Positions 36,370 to 44,150 of a DNA stretch of 64,000 nt are shown one piece after another. The notes beneath the pieces were generated by a model, which saw only the letters and a list, made by a program, of their open reading frames with translations, was not told the DNA's origin and did not search any database. Positions within the stretch are counted from its first letter, which is position 1. Each line of letters starts with the position of its first letter. The DNA comes from Myxococcota bacterium (lineage in GTDB: Bacteria; Myxococcota_A; UBA9160; SMWR01). Both the position numbers and the translations under genes were made by a program. The stretch lies in NCBI GenBank assembly GCA_022447545.1, contig JAKVBI010000014.1, positions 16,920 to 80,919 of the forward strand, written 5' to 3'.

Positions 36370-37695
36370 ATGGCTTGGGACTTCGAGACAGAGCCTGAAT
36401 TTCAGGAGAATCTCGATTGGATGGACGAATTCGTACGAGAAGAGGTCGAGCCTCTGGATCTTTTGTTCCGGGGAAAGAGCGATGCGGTTTTCGATACGAA
36501 GAACGAGTTGGTCGCCCAGGTGCTCGCGCCCCTGAAAGAAGAGGTCAAGAAGAAAGGCCTTTGGGCCTGTCACCTGACCCCGGAACTCGGAGGGGGTGGT
36601 TACGGCCAGGTCAGATTGGCACTCATGAACGAGATTCTAGGGCGCAGCATGTTCGCCTCACGGGTCTTCGGCTGTCAGGCGCCCGATACCGGAAATGCGG
36701 AATTGATCGCTCATTTCGGTAACGATGAGCAGAAGAAGAAGTATCTCAAGCCGTTGCTGGAAGGTGAGATCGTTTCGTGTTTTTCCATGACGGAGCCCAG
36801 CGGGGGGTCGGATCCCCAGACCTTCACCTGCAAGGCCTGGAGGGAAGGGGACGAGTATGTGATCGAAGGCGAGAAGTGGTTCGCCTCTAATGCGAAGTAC
36901 GCCGAGTTTCTGCTCGTCGTCGTCGTGACCGACCCCGATGTCCCCATCTACAAAGGAGCGTCGATCCTGTTGGTTCCCAGGGACACGCCGGGCCTGGAAT
37001 TCGTGCGCAACGTCGGCCTGGGGGGCGAACGGATCGGGCACGGATCCCACGCCTATCTGAGATTCAACAAGGCGCGTGTTCCCGTGGAGAACTGTATCGG
37101 TGGAGAGGGGCAGGGGTTCGTCGCGGCGCAGACCCGCTTGGGAGGAGGTCGCATCCACCACGCCATGCGTACAGTGGCGACTCTCAAGAAGGCCTTCGAC
37201 ATGATGTGCGAACGGGCGCTGTCACGCTTTACGCAGGGCTCCATGCTCTCTGAAAAGCAGCTCGTGCAGCAGATGATCGGTGATTCCTACACCGAGATCC
37301 TCCAGTTTCGATTGCATGTGATGTACGCGGCCTGGCTCATCGATAAGCACCAGAAATACAATCGAGAAGTTCGCAAGGAAATTGCCGCCACCAAAGTGGC
37401 AACGGCTCGGGTGATGAAGAGTGTCATCTACCGGGCCCTTCACATTCACGGCTCCCTCGGTGTTTCTAATGAGTTGCCTCTGGCGGGCATGTGGAGTCAG
37501 GTGGGCATCATGGCCACTGTCGACGGCCCCAGCGAAGTGCACAGCGTTTCGGTGGCCAAGCAGGTGCTGCGCGACTACGAGCCCGCGCCGGGCTTGTTTC
37601 CGACCTCCCATCTGATCCCGAAGATTGAGGCCGCTCGCGAGAAATACGCCGATCTCCTGACCGAGGAGAACATGCACTGGATTGCGAACTCCTGA
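36370..37695 (+). CDS. Acyl-CoA dehydrogenase family protein
   Basis: A 441-residue acyl-CoA dehydrogenase. N-terminal helices are followed by CFSMTEPSGGSDPQTFTCKA (FAD/substrate loop), GEKWFASNAKYAEF, and the C-terminal domain with IHGSLGVSNELPLAGMWSQV. It is of the same large subtype as the protein at 18915-20222. ATG 36370 has AAGGAG 8 bases upstream. It should take electrons from an acyl-CoA thioester and pass them to electron-transfer flavoprotein. It is followed by a convergent dioxygenase-like gene after 10 bases. Confidence 0.92.
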   Translation: MAWDFETEPEFQENLDWMDEFVREEVEPLDLLFRGKSDAVFDTKNELVAQVLAPLKEEVKKKGLWACHLTPELGGGGYGQVRLALMNEILGRSMFASRVFGCQAPDTGNAELIAHFGNDEQKKKYLKPLLEGEIVSCFSMTEPSGGSDPQTFTCKAWREGDEYVIEGEKWFASNAKYAEFLLVVVVTDPDVPIYKGASILLVPRDTPGLEFVRNVGLGGERIGHGSHAYLRFNKARVPVENCIGGEGQGFVAAQTRLGGGRIHHAMRTVATLKKAFDMMCERALSRFTQGSMLSEKQLVQQMIGDSYTEILQFRLHVMYAAWLIDKHQKYNREVRKEIAATKVATARVMKSVIYRALHIHGSLGVSNELPLAGMWSQVGIMATVDGPSEVHSVSVAKQVLRDYEPAPGLFPTSHLIPKIEAAREKYADLLTEENMHWIANS

Positions 37696-37705
37696 GCCGC
37701 GTTGC

Positions 37706-38503
37706 TCAGGCGCGTTCGTTTTCGTGGATCGTTCGCCCACTTCTTAAGACGGGAAGGAAATCGTTGTTGGGGCTCTTGAAGCCGAAGCGTTCCTCCGTGC
37801 CGTCTCGGGTTCCACCTTCGCTGTAGTGAAAGACCATGGCGGCGCGCATGTGCATTGATTCGTTGTCGGTCGAGCAGTGCATGAGGTGGCTGTGGAAGAA
37901 GAGGCAGTCGCCAGGTTCGAGGACAACCGGCACGGCATCGCTCATGTCGTGATCGACGATTTCGACGTATCCAAGATTGGCATCGGGGCGGCGGTCGGCG
38001 ACGGCATCATGGATCGGTTCGCGATGGGATCCCGGGAGAACCCAGAGGGGCCCGCTCTCCAGGCGCGCATGGGTGATGGCTAGCCATACTCCGACCTGGG
38101 GTGACCGATCGAAGGGGAAATAGAACGCGTCTTGGTGCCAAGGCTGACCCAGGGCCCCCGGGTGTTTGAAGATGAACTGCGAGAGGAAACAATCGAGATC
38201 GTCGGCGAGAAGCTCGCGAACGATCTCCAGGGTGGCGGGAGCCACGCAGAAATCCCGGAAGACGCGCTCCTGGCGGTGAACCCGGAAGAGCTTCGAGACT
38301 CTCGATTCGGCAGGACCCTCGCTGTCAGCGAGTCGGGACTCGGTCTGTACGAAGGCCGGCGTGATGGGTTCGCCCCTCTCTGCGAGGCGAGATAACTCGA
38401 TGATGCGCCTGTGCATGGCGTCGCAGACGTCAGGGGCCGTGAAGCCTTTGCGCAGGAAAAAGCCGTCGCGATGCCAGGCATCCAATTCCGAGGTGTCGAG
38501 CAT
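37706..38503 (-). CDS. Phytanoyl-CoA dioxygenase (PhyH) family protein
   Basis: A 265-residue Fe(II)/2-oxoglutarate-dependent oxygenase-like protein. The first iron ligands are in GQPWHQDAFYFPF (HxD motif), and the distal His is in LFFHSHLMHCSTDN, followed by an Arg region (MRAAMVFHYSEGG). The N-terminus FFLRKGFTAPDVCDAMHRRI is typical of PhyH. It may hydroxylate a lipid or small metabolite. It lies next to the acyl-CoA dehydrogenase, suggesting lipid or xenobiotic breakdown. Confidence 0.9.
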   Translation of the reverse strand: MLDTSELDAWHRDGFFLRKGFTAPDVCDAMHRRIIELSRLAERGEPITPAFVQTESRLADSEGPAESRVSKLFRVHRQERVFRDFCVAPATLEIVRELLADDLDCFLSQFIFKHPGALGQPWHQDAFYFPFDRSPQVGVWLAITHARLESGPLWVLPGSHREPIHDAVADRRPDANLGYVEIVDHDMSDAVPVVLEPGDCLFFHSHLMHCSTDNESMHMRAAMVFHYSEGGTRDGTEERFGFKSPNNDFLPVLRSGRTIHENERA

Positions 38504-38583
38504 CAGTGAATTCTACCCCGAGCGCCCTCGGGTTCTCCCGATGTCCTCCCCCATTCCGGATCCTGGGCAGAGCCTTTGCTTGA

Positions 38584-39042
38584 TCAGGCTCGTTGGTCCA
38601 GTTGAACCACGTTCCCGTCGGGATCTCGGAGGAATGCGCTGCGGCACTTACCGCCGGCGGGTTCGCCATAGGCGATGGTGTCGGCGTCGGCGGGCTGTAC
38701 CACGATGGGGACTCCGGCTGCTTTGGCCCGCTCGACCGCTCCATCGACATCCTCGACCCAGAAGCCCCAGTGGTGAGTGCCCAACTGGAAGAGTGCCGGA
38801 GGTTCGCCGAAGGGCTCGCGGGAGAGTTGCTGGTCGAGCACGATGAATGTCTCGTGGGGCCCTTCGCGCCAGCGGAGGTAGACAGCGCGCCGTTTTTGGG
38901 CGTCGCTTCCTCCAAAACCCGGTAATTCCTCCTCGGTATCCAACGAGACGTGCATGCCGAGCACGTCGCGGTAGAAACCAAGTGACCGTTCCATGTCGGT
39001 TACGCCCACTGCAATGTGCGAAATCGCGTCGATGTTGCTCAT
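38584..39042 (-). CDS. VOC (glyoxalase/dioxygenase) family protein
   Basis: A 152-residue single vicinal-oxygen-chelate domain pair. The start ISHIAVGVTDMERSLGFYRD, the central HHWGFWVEDVDGAVERAKAA and the end FLRDPDGNVVQLDQRA are classical VOC motifs with the metal-binding His and Glu/Gln positions. Substrate unknown. ATG 39042 has GGAGGAAACC upstream. It shares a strand with the upstream-coded PhyH gene 80 bases away, so they may be co-transcribed. Confidence 0.88.
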   Translation of the reverse strand: MSNIDAISHIAVGVTDMERSLGFYRDVLGMHVSLDTEEELPGFGGSDAQKRRAVYLRWREGPHETFIVLDQQLSREPFGEPPALFQLGTHHWGFWVEDVDGAVERAKAAGVPIVVQPADADTIAYGEPAGGKCRSAFLRDPDGNVVQLDQRA

Positions 39043-39212
39043 GGTTTCCTCCGTTTCGTTTCATTCCGTTGGTACGAGCGAGTTTCGACAGTATGCCATG
39101 CCGAACCCTCGGTTGATGGACGAACGACTGCGGCGCCTGAAGAACTGGTTGCCCTCGATTGAGAACCGGATTCCGTGCTCCAAATGTGGATCTGGAGTGT
39201 TAGATTCAAGGG

Positions 39213-39383
39213 ATGGATCAACGCCTGAAAAGCCTGGTGATATTCGTTGCCATCCTTGTGGCACTGAACTTCTTCTTTGGCGAAATGGACTACGGGATTC
39301 ACATCTCCGTCGTGGGCAGCCTGGTACTCACATTCGTGGTGTCGGCGCTGATGAACATGGGCGGAGGTGTGGGAAGAGGCTGA
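39213..39383 (+). CDS. Small membrane protein, 56 residues
   Basis: ATG 39213 to TGA 39383 encodes DQRLKSLVIFVAILVALNFF followed by FGEMDYGIHISVVGSLV and a second hydrophobic stretch ending MNMGGGVGRG. Two transmembrane helices separated by a short acidic loop are predicted. I do not recognise the family. The start lies directly behind AAGGG, so the ribosome-binding site is poor. The regular hydrophobic pattern and the clean 21-base gap to the sulfatase stop support a real gene. Confidence 0.55.
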   Translation: MDQRLKSLVIFVAILVALNFFFGEMDYGIHISVVGSLVLTFVVSALMNMGGGVGRG

Positions 39384-39404
39384 CGGCCCGGCACGCGGAG
39401 AGCG

Positions 39405-40829
39405 TCACAGGTATCCCAATGCCTCGAGACGCGCGCGTAGTCCTTCGTCGATCTCGACCTCTGGCGCTCGCGTTCGTGAAGCGGCTTCTCTGTGTAGGGC
39501 TTCGAGGCGCTCGTTCAAGCGGTGCGCGGTGGCGGGCTCGCGAGCTTCCAATCTGCGGCGCTCGCCCCGGTCTTGCTGTGGGTCGAAGAGGAGGTTTCGG
39601 CTGGGGGCTCCGCGTGGGCTGATCTTGATGAGTTTGCGATCGCCCTGGGTCACGCTTTCCACCGAGATTTGCTCATTCTCGAAGGAGGAGAAGATCGGTG
39701 GGGCTGGCTCCGCGGGAGCAGCGGCCCTCAACATGAGGGGCACGAGGCTCCGACCCGACCCCCCAGGTGGAGTGGCCAGGTTCAAAATGTCCAGGAGAGT
39801 TGGAAGAATGTCCACCTGTGCAACCGGTTCCTGGAGCCATACGTTTCGTGCTGCACTTCCCGCGATAGCTGCCGGCAGCTTGATCATGAGTGGAATCCGC
39901 TGTTCTTCGCCGAACAGAGTCTTGCCGTGCTGGAGTTGTCCATGCTCTCCGAATCCCTCGCCGTGGTCCGAGAGAAGGACGATCAGGGCGGCATCGTAGA
40001 TCCCGAACTCTCTCAGGCGTTCCAGGAGTGCACCGAAACTCGCGTCGTTGAAAGCAATTTCGCCGTCATAAAGCGCTCGGAGGCCCTCCAACTCGCCAGG
40101 GCGGGGCTTGTTTCGGGCAGCGAGTTCCCGCAGGTGCTCGAGGGAGCCGAACCCAGGCTCCTCTACGGTCGGAGCAAATCGTTTCCGATAATCGCGGGGA
40201 GGCGTGTAGGGCGCGTGGGGGTCGGCGGTATGGATGTAGAGGAACAAGGGATCGGGGCTATCGGTGTTCTCTGCAAGCCATCGAAAGACGACCTGGTTGA
40301 CCTCGTCGGAGCGCCGGTGGACTTCCGGGGTGAATCGCTCGGGCAGTTGCCGATACCGGTCGAAGCCCCGGCCGAAGCCGAAGGCGTTGGAGGCATTTCC
40401 GTTGGCCACCACTCCCAGGGTGCGGTAACCCGCCTGCTGCAGGATCTCGGCCAGCAGAGGGAGTTCCGGGGAGAGGCCATCACGTGGGGCCAGGGTTCCG
40501 TGTAGCTGGGGTGAGAGGCCAGTGAAAAGGGATGCGACGGCGGGTTTGGTCCAGGAAGACTGCGCCAAGGCGTTTTGAAATGAGACACCATCGCGGGCGA
40601 AGGCCTCCATGGAAGGCGAGGTGGGCCGTCCGTAGCCGTAGGCGCTGAGGTGATCGGGTCGGAGGGTATCGATCAGATAGACGACGATGGGAGGGCGGAA
40701 GGGAATCGAAGAGTCTCCGGCACATCCAAGCCCCATGGAGACCACCAGGCAGATCATGGCGCCGAATCTCGGACGCCGACGGTGCTTGGAGTGGGTGTCC
40801 GACGAACGGTGGACTTCGCGACCGCGCAC
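39405..40829 (-). CDS. Sulfatase-like hydrolase, lipoprotein
   Basis: An alkaline-phosphatase-superfamily protein of about 475 residues. A hydrophobic N-terminus ends MGLGCAG, a likely lipobox. The fold motifs are VVYLIDTLRPDHLSAYGYGR, SSWTKPAVASLFTG, DPHAPYTPPRDYRKRF and IVLLSDHGEGFGEHGQLQHG. The canonical CxPxR formylglycine motif is absent; SSWTKPAVAS stands in its place, as in sulfatase-like proteins of uncertain catalysis. The frame is open upstream to 41048, but GTG 40829 (or ATG 40757) gives the plausible lipoprotein signal. Confidence 0.8.
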   Translation of the reverse strand: MRGREVHRSSDTHSKHRRRPRFGAMICLVVSMGLGCAGDSSIPFRPPIVVYLIDTLRPDHLSAYGYGRPTSPSMEAFARDGVSFQNALAQSSWTKPAVASLFTGLSPQLHGTLAPRDGLSPELPLLAEILQQAGYRTLGVVANGNASNAFGFGRGFDRYRQLPERFTPEVHRRSDEVNQVVFRWLAENTDSPDPLFLYIHTADPHAPYTPPRDYRKRFAPTVEEPGFGSLEHLRELAARNKPRPGELEGLRALYDGEIAFNDASFGALLERLREFGIYDAALIVLLSDHGEGFGEHGQLQHGKTLFGEEQRIPLMIKLPAAIAGSAARNVWLQEPVAQVDILPTLLDILNLATPPGGSGRSLVPLMLRAAAPAEPAPPIFSSFENEQISVESVTQGDRKLIKISPRGAPSRNLLFDPQQDRGERRRLEAREPATAHRLNERLEALHREAASRTRAPEVEIDEGLRARLEALGYL

Positions 40830-40997
40830 GCCAGGAGTATAGGGGGCCGGGTTGATGGGTCTACGCCAGGACACTGCGCGATCGTCGAGTGCCCAAGGGA
40901 GGCAATCCACGTTTCCAGCTGGGCACGTGCCTCGGGTGAGGGCTTCACACGCTTGGGAGGCTACGGGTCTGATACCCTTCCCACGGGAGGCCTGAGA

Positions 40998-41507
40998 GTG
41001 ACGAGAGAGTATCTCGAAGGGAGTCATGGGCTGCAGTCTGACTATCACACCTATCTTGAGGAGCGGTTCCAGGGAGAGGTGTACGGGGAGGCGCTTTTTG
41101 GTGCGATGGCTGAGGGATGTGACGATCCGGTGCGCGTTCGCAAGCTCAGGCTGCTAGAGCAGCTGGAAAGGGAAACCAAAGAGTTCCTGCTGCCCCTCGT
41201 CATGGAAGCGGGCCATTCGGGGGAGGCGAGCCAGGAGCGGATCGCCGAAGGAATCCATCTCGGACGTCAACTCGCCAAGGTTCCCTGGGGCGAACTGCTA
41301 CAGGGCTTTCAATCGGAACTTGAACGCTTTGTCCTGGAGTTCGAGCAAGCCGAGGGCCTGGCACCGCCTGGCAAGAGGAACCTTCTGCGACGTGTGACCG
41401 ACCACGAGCGAGCGCTGCTCGACTTTTCGACCCGGGAGATCGAGGGGGACGAGCCTGGAGCCCTCGGTGCCGTGGTCTCCATTTTGACAGAGCCTCCCGT
41501 AGTCTAG
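40998..41507 (+). CDS. Hypothetical all-helical protein
   Basis: A 169-residue soluble, Glu/Arg/Leu-rich protein, predicted almost entirely helical. Segments such as RVRKLRLLEQLERETKEFLL and SELERFVLEFEQAEGLAPPG alternate acidic and basic residues, and HERALLDFSTREIEGDE near the C-terminus recalls the ferritin-like pattern of Glu/His in helices. No firm family. GTG 40998 has GGGAGG 7 bases upstream. It diverges from the sulfatase-like gene. Confidence 0.6.
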   Translation: MTREYLEGSHGLQSDYHTYLEERFQGEVYGEALFGAMAEGCDDPVRVRKLRLLEQLERETKEFLLPLVMEAGHSGEASQERIAEGIHLGRQLAKVPWGELLQGFQSELERFVLEFEQAEGLAPPGKRNLLRRVTDHERALLDFSTREIEGDEPGALGAVVSILTEPPVV

Positions 41508-41563
41508 CTCGGGGTTCCGTTGCGAAGTCGCGCGACTCGTCATTCGGGTCGGTTGGTTGGTTT

Positions 41564-42688
41564 TTACTGGTGCGGTTTGGCAGGCCCCGGTTCCCCATTG
41601 TGTCGGTCTCCGAGGAACCGTGCGATCGTTTCGGCGTAGATCGCATAGCCTTCTTCCAGTGGATGATCATTGAGGGATGGATAGAAGACCTTGGCTGCCT
41701 TCTCGGACCGAGCGAACCCTGTCACGACCGGGTTGGTCAGGTCGACGTAGGGGATTTTCACTCGCTCGAAAAATGCTTTCAGATCCCGAAATATTCGATC
41801 CTCGGCGACCGAGAGGTCATCGAGTTCTTTCACCGGAACATTCTGGGTTCTCAAGTAGCCGCGCACGGTGCGGACTCGCGACGGGATCAGCACCAGGGTC
41901 AGCTCGATGCCACGGCTGTCGGCCTCGGAGCGGACCCGCTCCAGCAGCAGGAGGCCATTCGCGACGGCCGAAGGCCAGTAGGGCCGACTGTAGGGTTTGA
42001 CTTCTAGCCGTTTGGATCTGCGACCGGTCTTGAACCTTCCCACGCCGAACGAGTCTCTCAGGGGTTCGCTGATGAGATGATCGAAGGCGCTCGCGAACGC
42101 GCTGTTTTTGAGTAGGAGGCCAAAATCCTTCGGAGGTTCGGGGGGGTCTCCAGGAGCCTCGGGTAAAGATTCACCGTCACAAGCGGTTGTATCGAGGGCG
42201 AGTTCCTTCGACTGCCGTTGCCAATACGGCATCTGTAGAGTTTTGCAGTAGTTCTGATGAAAATCGTTCCAAGGATAAAGCGCGATGATGACGTGTTCGG
42301 GATTCGATTCCAGCGACATCTGGAAGAGTTCGTAGTACTGCAGAATCCCGTACCCTCCCACTCCCATGTTGTAGACCGGATGTCCCAGTGCTGTTTCCAG
42401 CTTTCTCGGCCAGGAGTCATTCGCTCCGACGTTGTATCCATAAGTGTGTGAATCACCAATGGCAACGATCGATCGCTTTTCGAGGCTTCGCGCATTGCGA
42501 AATCCATTCAAATCGACGCCATCGATCCTCGGAGAGGTTCGGTACCCGAGCTTTTCGTCAAAAACCCTGTTGTCTTCCCCGTGGATCGGGAAGAGGGTCA
42601 GGCTTCGAAGGACCCACTCTCCGAGCAACCCGCTAACTGCGATAGCCGTAGCCAGGAGTGACGCGTTCTTCAGGATCGAGGCGAGCAA
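41564..42688 (-). CDS. Membrane-anchored SGNH/GDSL hydrolase-like protein
   Basis: A 374-residue protein. Residues about 8-25 form a membrane anchor. The SGNH block I nucleophile is in IVAIGDSHTYGYNVGANDSW, block II is GVGGYGILQYY, and block III/V are NPEHVIIALYPWNDF and SLNDHPLEEGY (catalytic Asp-x-x-His). It is probably a periplasmic esterase or O-acetyl transferase-like enzyme acting on envelope polysaccharide. The start appears to be TTG 42688. It lies in the same transcription direction as the surface protein upstream, separated by a terminator. Confidence 0.75.
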   Translation of the reverse strand: MLASILKNASLLATAIAVSGLLGEWVLRSLTLFPIHGEDNRVFDEKLGYRTSPRIDGVDLNGFRNARSLEKRSIVAIGDSHTYGYNVGANDSWPRKLETALGHPVYNMGVGGYGILQYYELFQMSLESNPEHVIIALYPWNDFHQNYCKTLQMPYWQRQSKELALDTTACDGESLPEAPGDPPEPPKDFGLLLKNSAFASAFDHLISEPLRDSFGVGRFKTGRRSKRLEVKPYSRPYWPSAVANGLLLLERVRSEADSRGIELTLVLIPSRVRTVRGYLRTQNVPVKELDDLSVAEDRIFRDLKAFFERVKIPYVDLTNPVVTGFARSEKAAKVFYPSLNDHPLEEGYAIYAETIARFLGDRHNGEPGPAKPHQ

Positions 42689-42815
42689 GGTTCTTCCCGA
42701 TCGTTTCGGAGGAGAGGAGTCGGTGAATGTACATCAACTTCGCGACCGTCGATTTCAGGGGGGGGCTTGATTGCAGAGTTGGCCGTTCGGTCAGAGACAT
42801 CTCGGTTCAAACGAA

Positions 42816-42847
42816 GAGGGGCTGCCCACCTTGGCGGACAGCCCCTC
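42816..42847 (-). terminator. Rho-independent-type terminator
   Basis: A 9-bp perfect stem, GAGGGGCTG with CAGCCCCTC, lies about 70 bases past the stop of the minus-strand surface-protein gene. In the minus direction a short run including GTTT follows. This supports an ending for that transcript before the SGNH gene. Confidence 0.75.
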
Positions 42848-42917
42848 GAGGTCGTTTTGCCTCTCGAAGGGTTTTAGATCCCCTCACGCAAGGCATCGTG
42901 CTTTTTCATGCTCGAAG

Positions 42918-43673
42918 CTAGGGGCGATTCCGCCGGCGGACGGATGCGATCCCCATGGCCACGACGCTGACAGCGATCGTGCCCACGCCGAGCAGTGGCA
43001 GTGCGGGCACCGTGCCATCTTGGCTTAGTGATCCGCGAGTCCACTGGACCATGTTGCCCAGAGACGTGGGAGACGTGAGCAGGATGAACCCCGTATCGGA
43101 CGTATACCCGGTGCCGTGGAAAATCCAAGTCCCGATGTCGAAGTTGAGGGAATTCAGGACGCCTGAAACGGTCTCCTGGTATTCGCGTCTCGCGAGGTCG
43201 CAGATGTAGGGCGGGTTGGCGTTGCACCAGTCACCACCCGTAACGGTCCAGCCGCTGGTGGTTGCCCAGTCGATTTCACTCGAGGTGCTACCTGAACCGA
43301 CCGTGCCACCGGCCGGGCCTCTCACATAGGTCAGTTTGACGAAGATGAATCCGGCGCTCAGAGAGGGAACCAAAGTCGTCGAACTCTGCGGAGCGACCCC
43401 GTAGGCGCGTCCCGTTCCTTCAAGCATCTTCTTCAAGACGGGGCTTCCAGTGCCGTCATCATCGATGATGGCTTTGCCCCGAGAGGGAACCGAGCGATAT
43501 TCGGCTCGCGGCGACGTGGTGAGGAACTGAAGGACATTACTGCGTCGCTGCTCGTATTTTTTGAGGGCAGCATCCGCAGGGGACGAGTTGATGAAGGTGA
43601 CTGTAAAGCCCAATAACATGGCGAGAGCCAATGCGGTGGGCTTACAGAGGAACTGGATCAGTAAGTTCTTCAC
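42918..43673 (-). CDS. Secreted protein with VPALPLLG-type C-terminal anchor
   Basis: A 251-residue exported protein. The signal peptide is about residues 10-37 (ALALAMLLGFTVTF, then NSSPADA). The body has charged repeats of no known family, then beta-rich segments with a pair of Cys (GDWCNANPPYICDL). The C-terminus VPALPLLGVGTIAVSVVAMG followed by RRRNRP is a tripartite sorting-like tail of the VPxLP/IPTL kind. GTG 43673 is chosen because AAGGAG lies 9 bases upstream; ATG 43703 is the alternative. Confidence 0.7.
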   Translation of the reverse strand: MKNLLIQFLCKPTALALAMLLGFTVTFINSSPADAALKKYEQRRSNVLQFLTTSPRAEYRSVPSRGKAIIDDDGTGSPVLKKMLEGTGRAYGVAPQSSTTLVPSLSAGFIFVKLTYVRGPAGGTVGSGSTSSEIDWATTSGWTVTGGDWCNANPPYICDLARREYQETVSGVLNSLNFDIGTWIFHGTGYTSDTGFILLTSPTSLGNMVQWTRGSLSQDGTVPALPLLGVGTIAVSVVAMGIASVRRRNRP

Positions 43674-44150
43674 TGCGTGATTCTCCTTGTTCGTGGTTTG
43701 CATCGTCTTTGCTTTGCTACTCAGACGTTCGTTCGTGCATCCCTTTGGCTCGGCACCCCATCCTTCTCTGTCTCTCTGTCCTGGCCAAAAGGCCGGACCG
43801 AGCCCTCGGGATCTCTCGTTGACAAGCGTTTCGATTCATCATCCGCCAGATGGTTTCCTATCGAAACTCGCAACATCCTGTAGTGTCTCATGTAATCGTC
43901 AAATTAGTCAATTTGGGTGAAGCAGTTTTAGTTTTTTTTGATGCCCCACGGGGGGCGGGATGCCCAAAGCCCGATTCCAACAGCCTGAGAGTGAGCTAGT
44001 TGCACATGGAATGCCGGAAAGCCGCATATCGATTTGCAGAGACGCCGGCAATTGAGTGATCAAACCAAGGCATTGGACTCGTGGGTGGTCCGGTTTTCCC
44101 AGGATCCAAGGGGTCCGGAGAATCCCCGATAGGCGTTTCTGTTCTCGCCT
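43674..44150. other. A/T-richer intergenic region
   Basis: About 475 bases between two minus-strand genes. The middle (43840-43945) is notably A/T-rich, includes a run of eight T, and carries the palindrome described separately. No coding frame is convincing. It most likely holds the promoter region of the surface protein at 42918-43673. Confidence 0.45.
43900..43915. promoter_or_regulatory. Palindrome with tandem TTGAC motifs
   Basis: CAAATT-AGTC-AATTTG is a perfect 6-bp palindrome. Read on the minus strand it overlaps two TTGAC motifs 9 bases apart (TTGACT, then TTGACG), pointing at the surface-protein gene about 225 bases downstream. It could be an operator or a -35 region; no clear -10 was found. 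Confidence 0.3.

Noticed and set aside
43928-43960. T8 run followed by GC-rich inverted bases as a terminator
   Set aside because: On either strand the order of stem and T-tract is wrong for an intrinsic terminator of the neighbouring genes.
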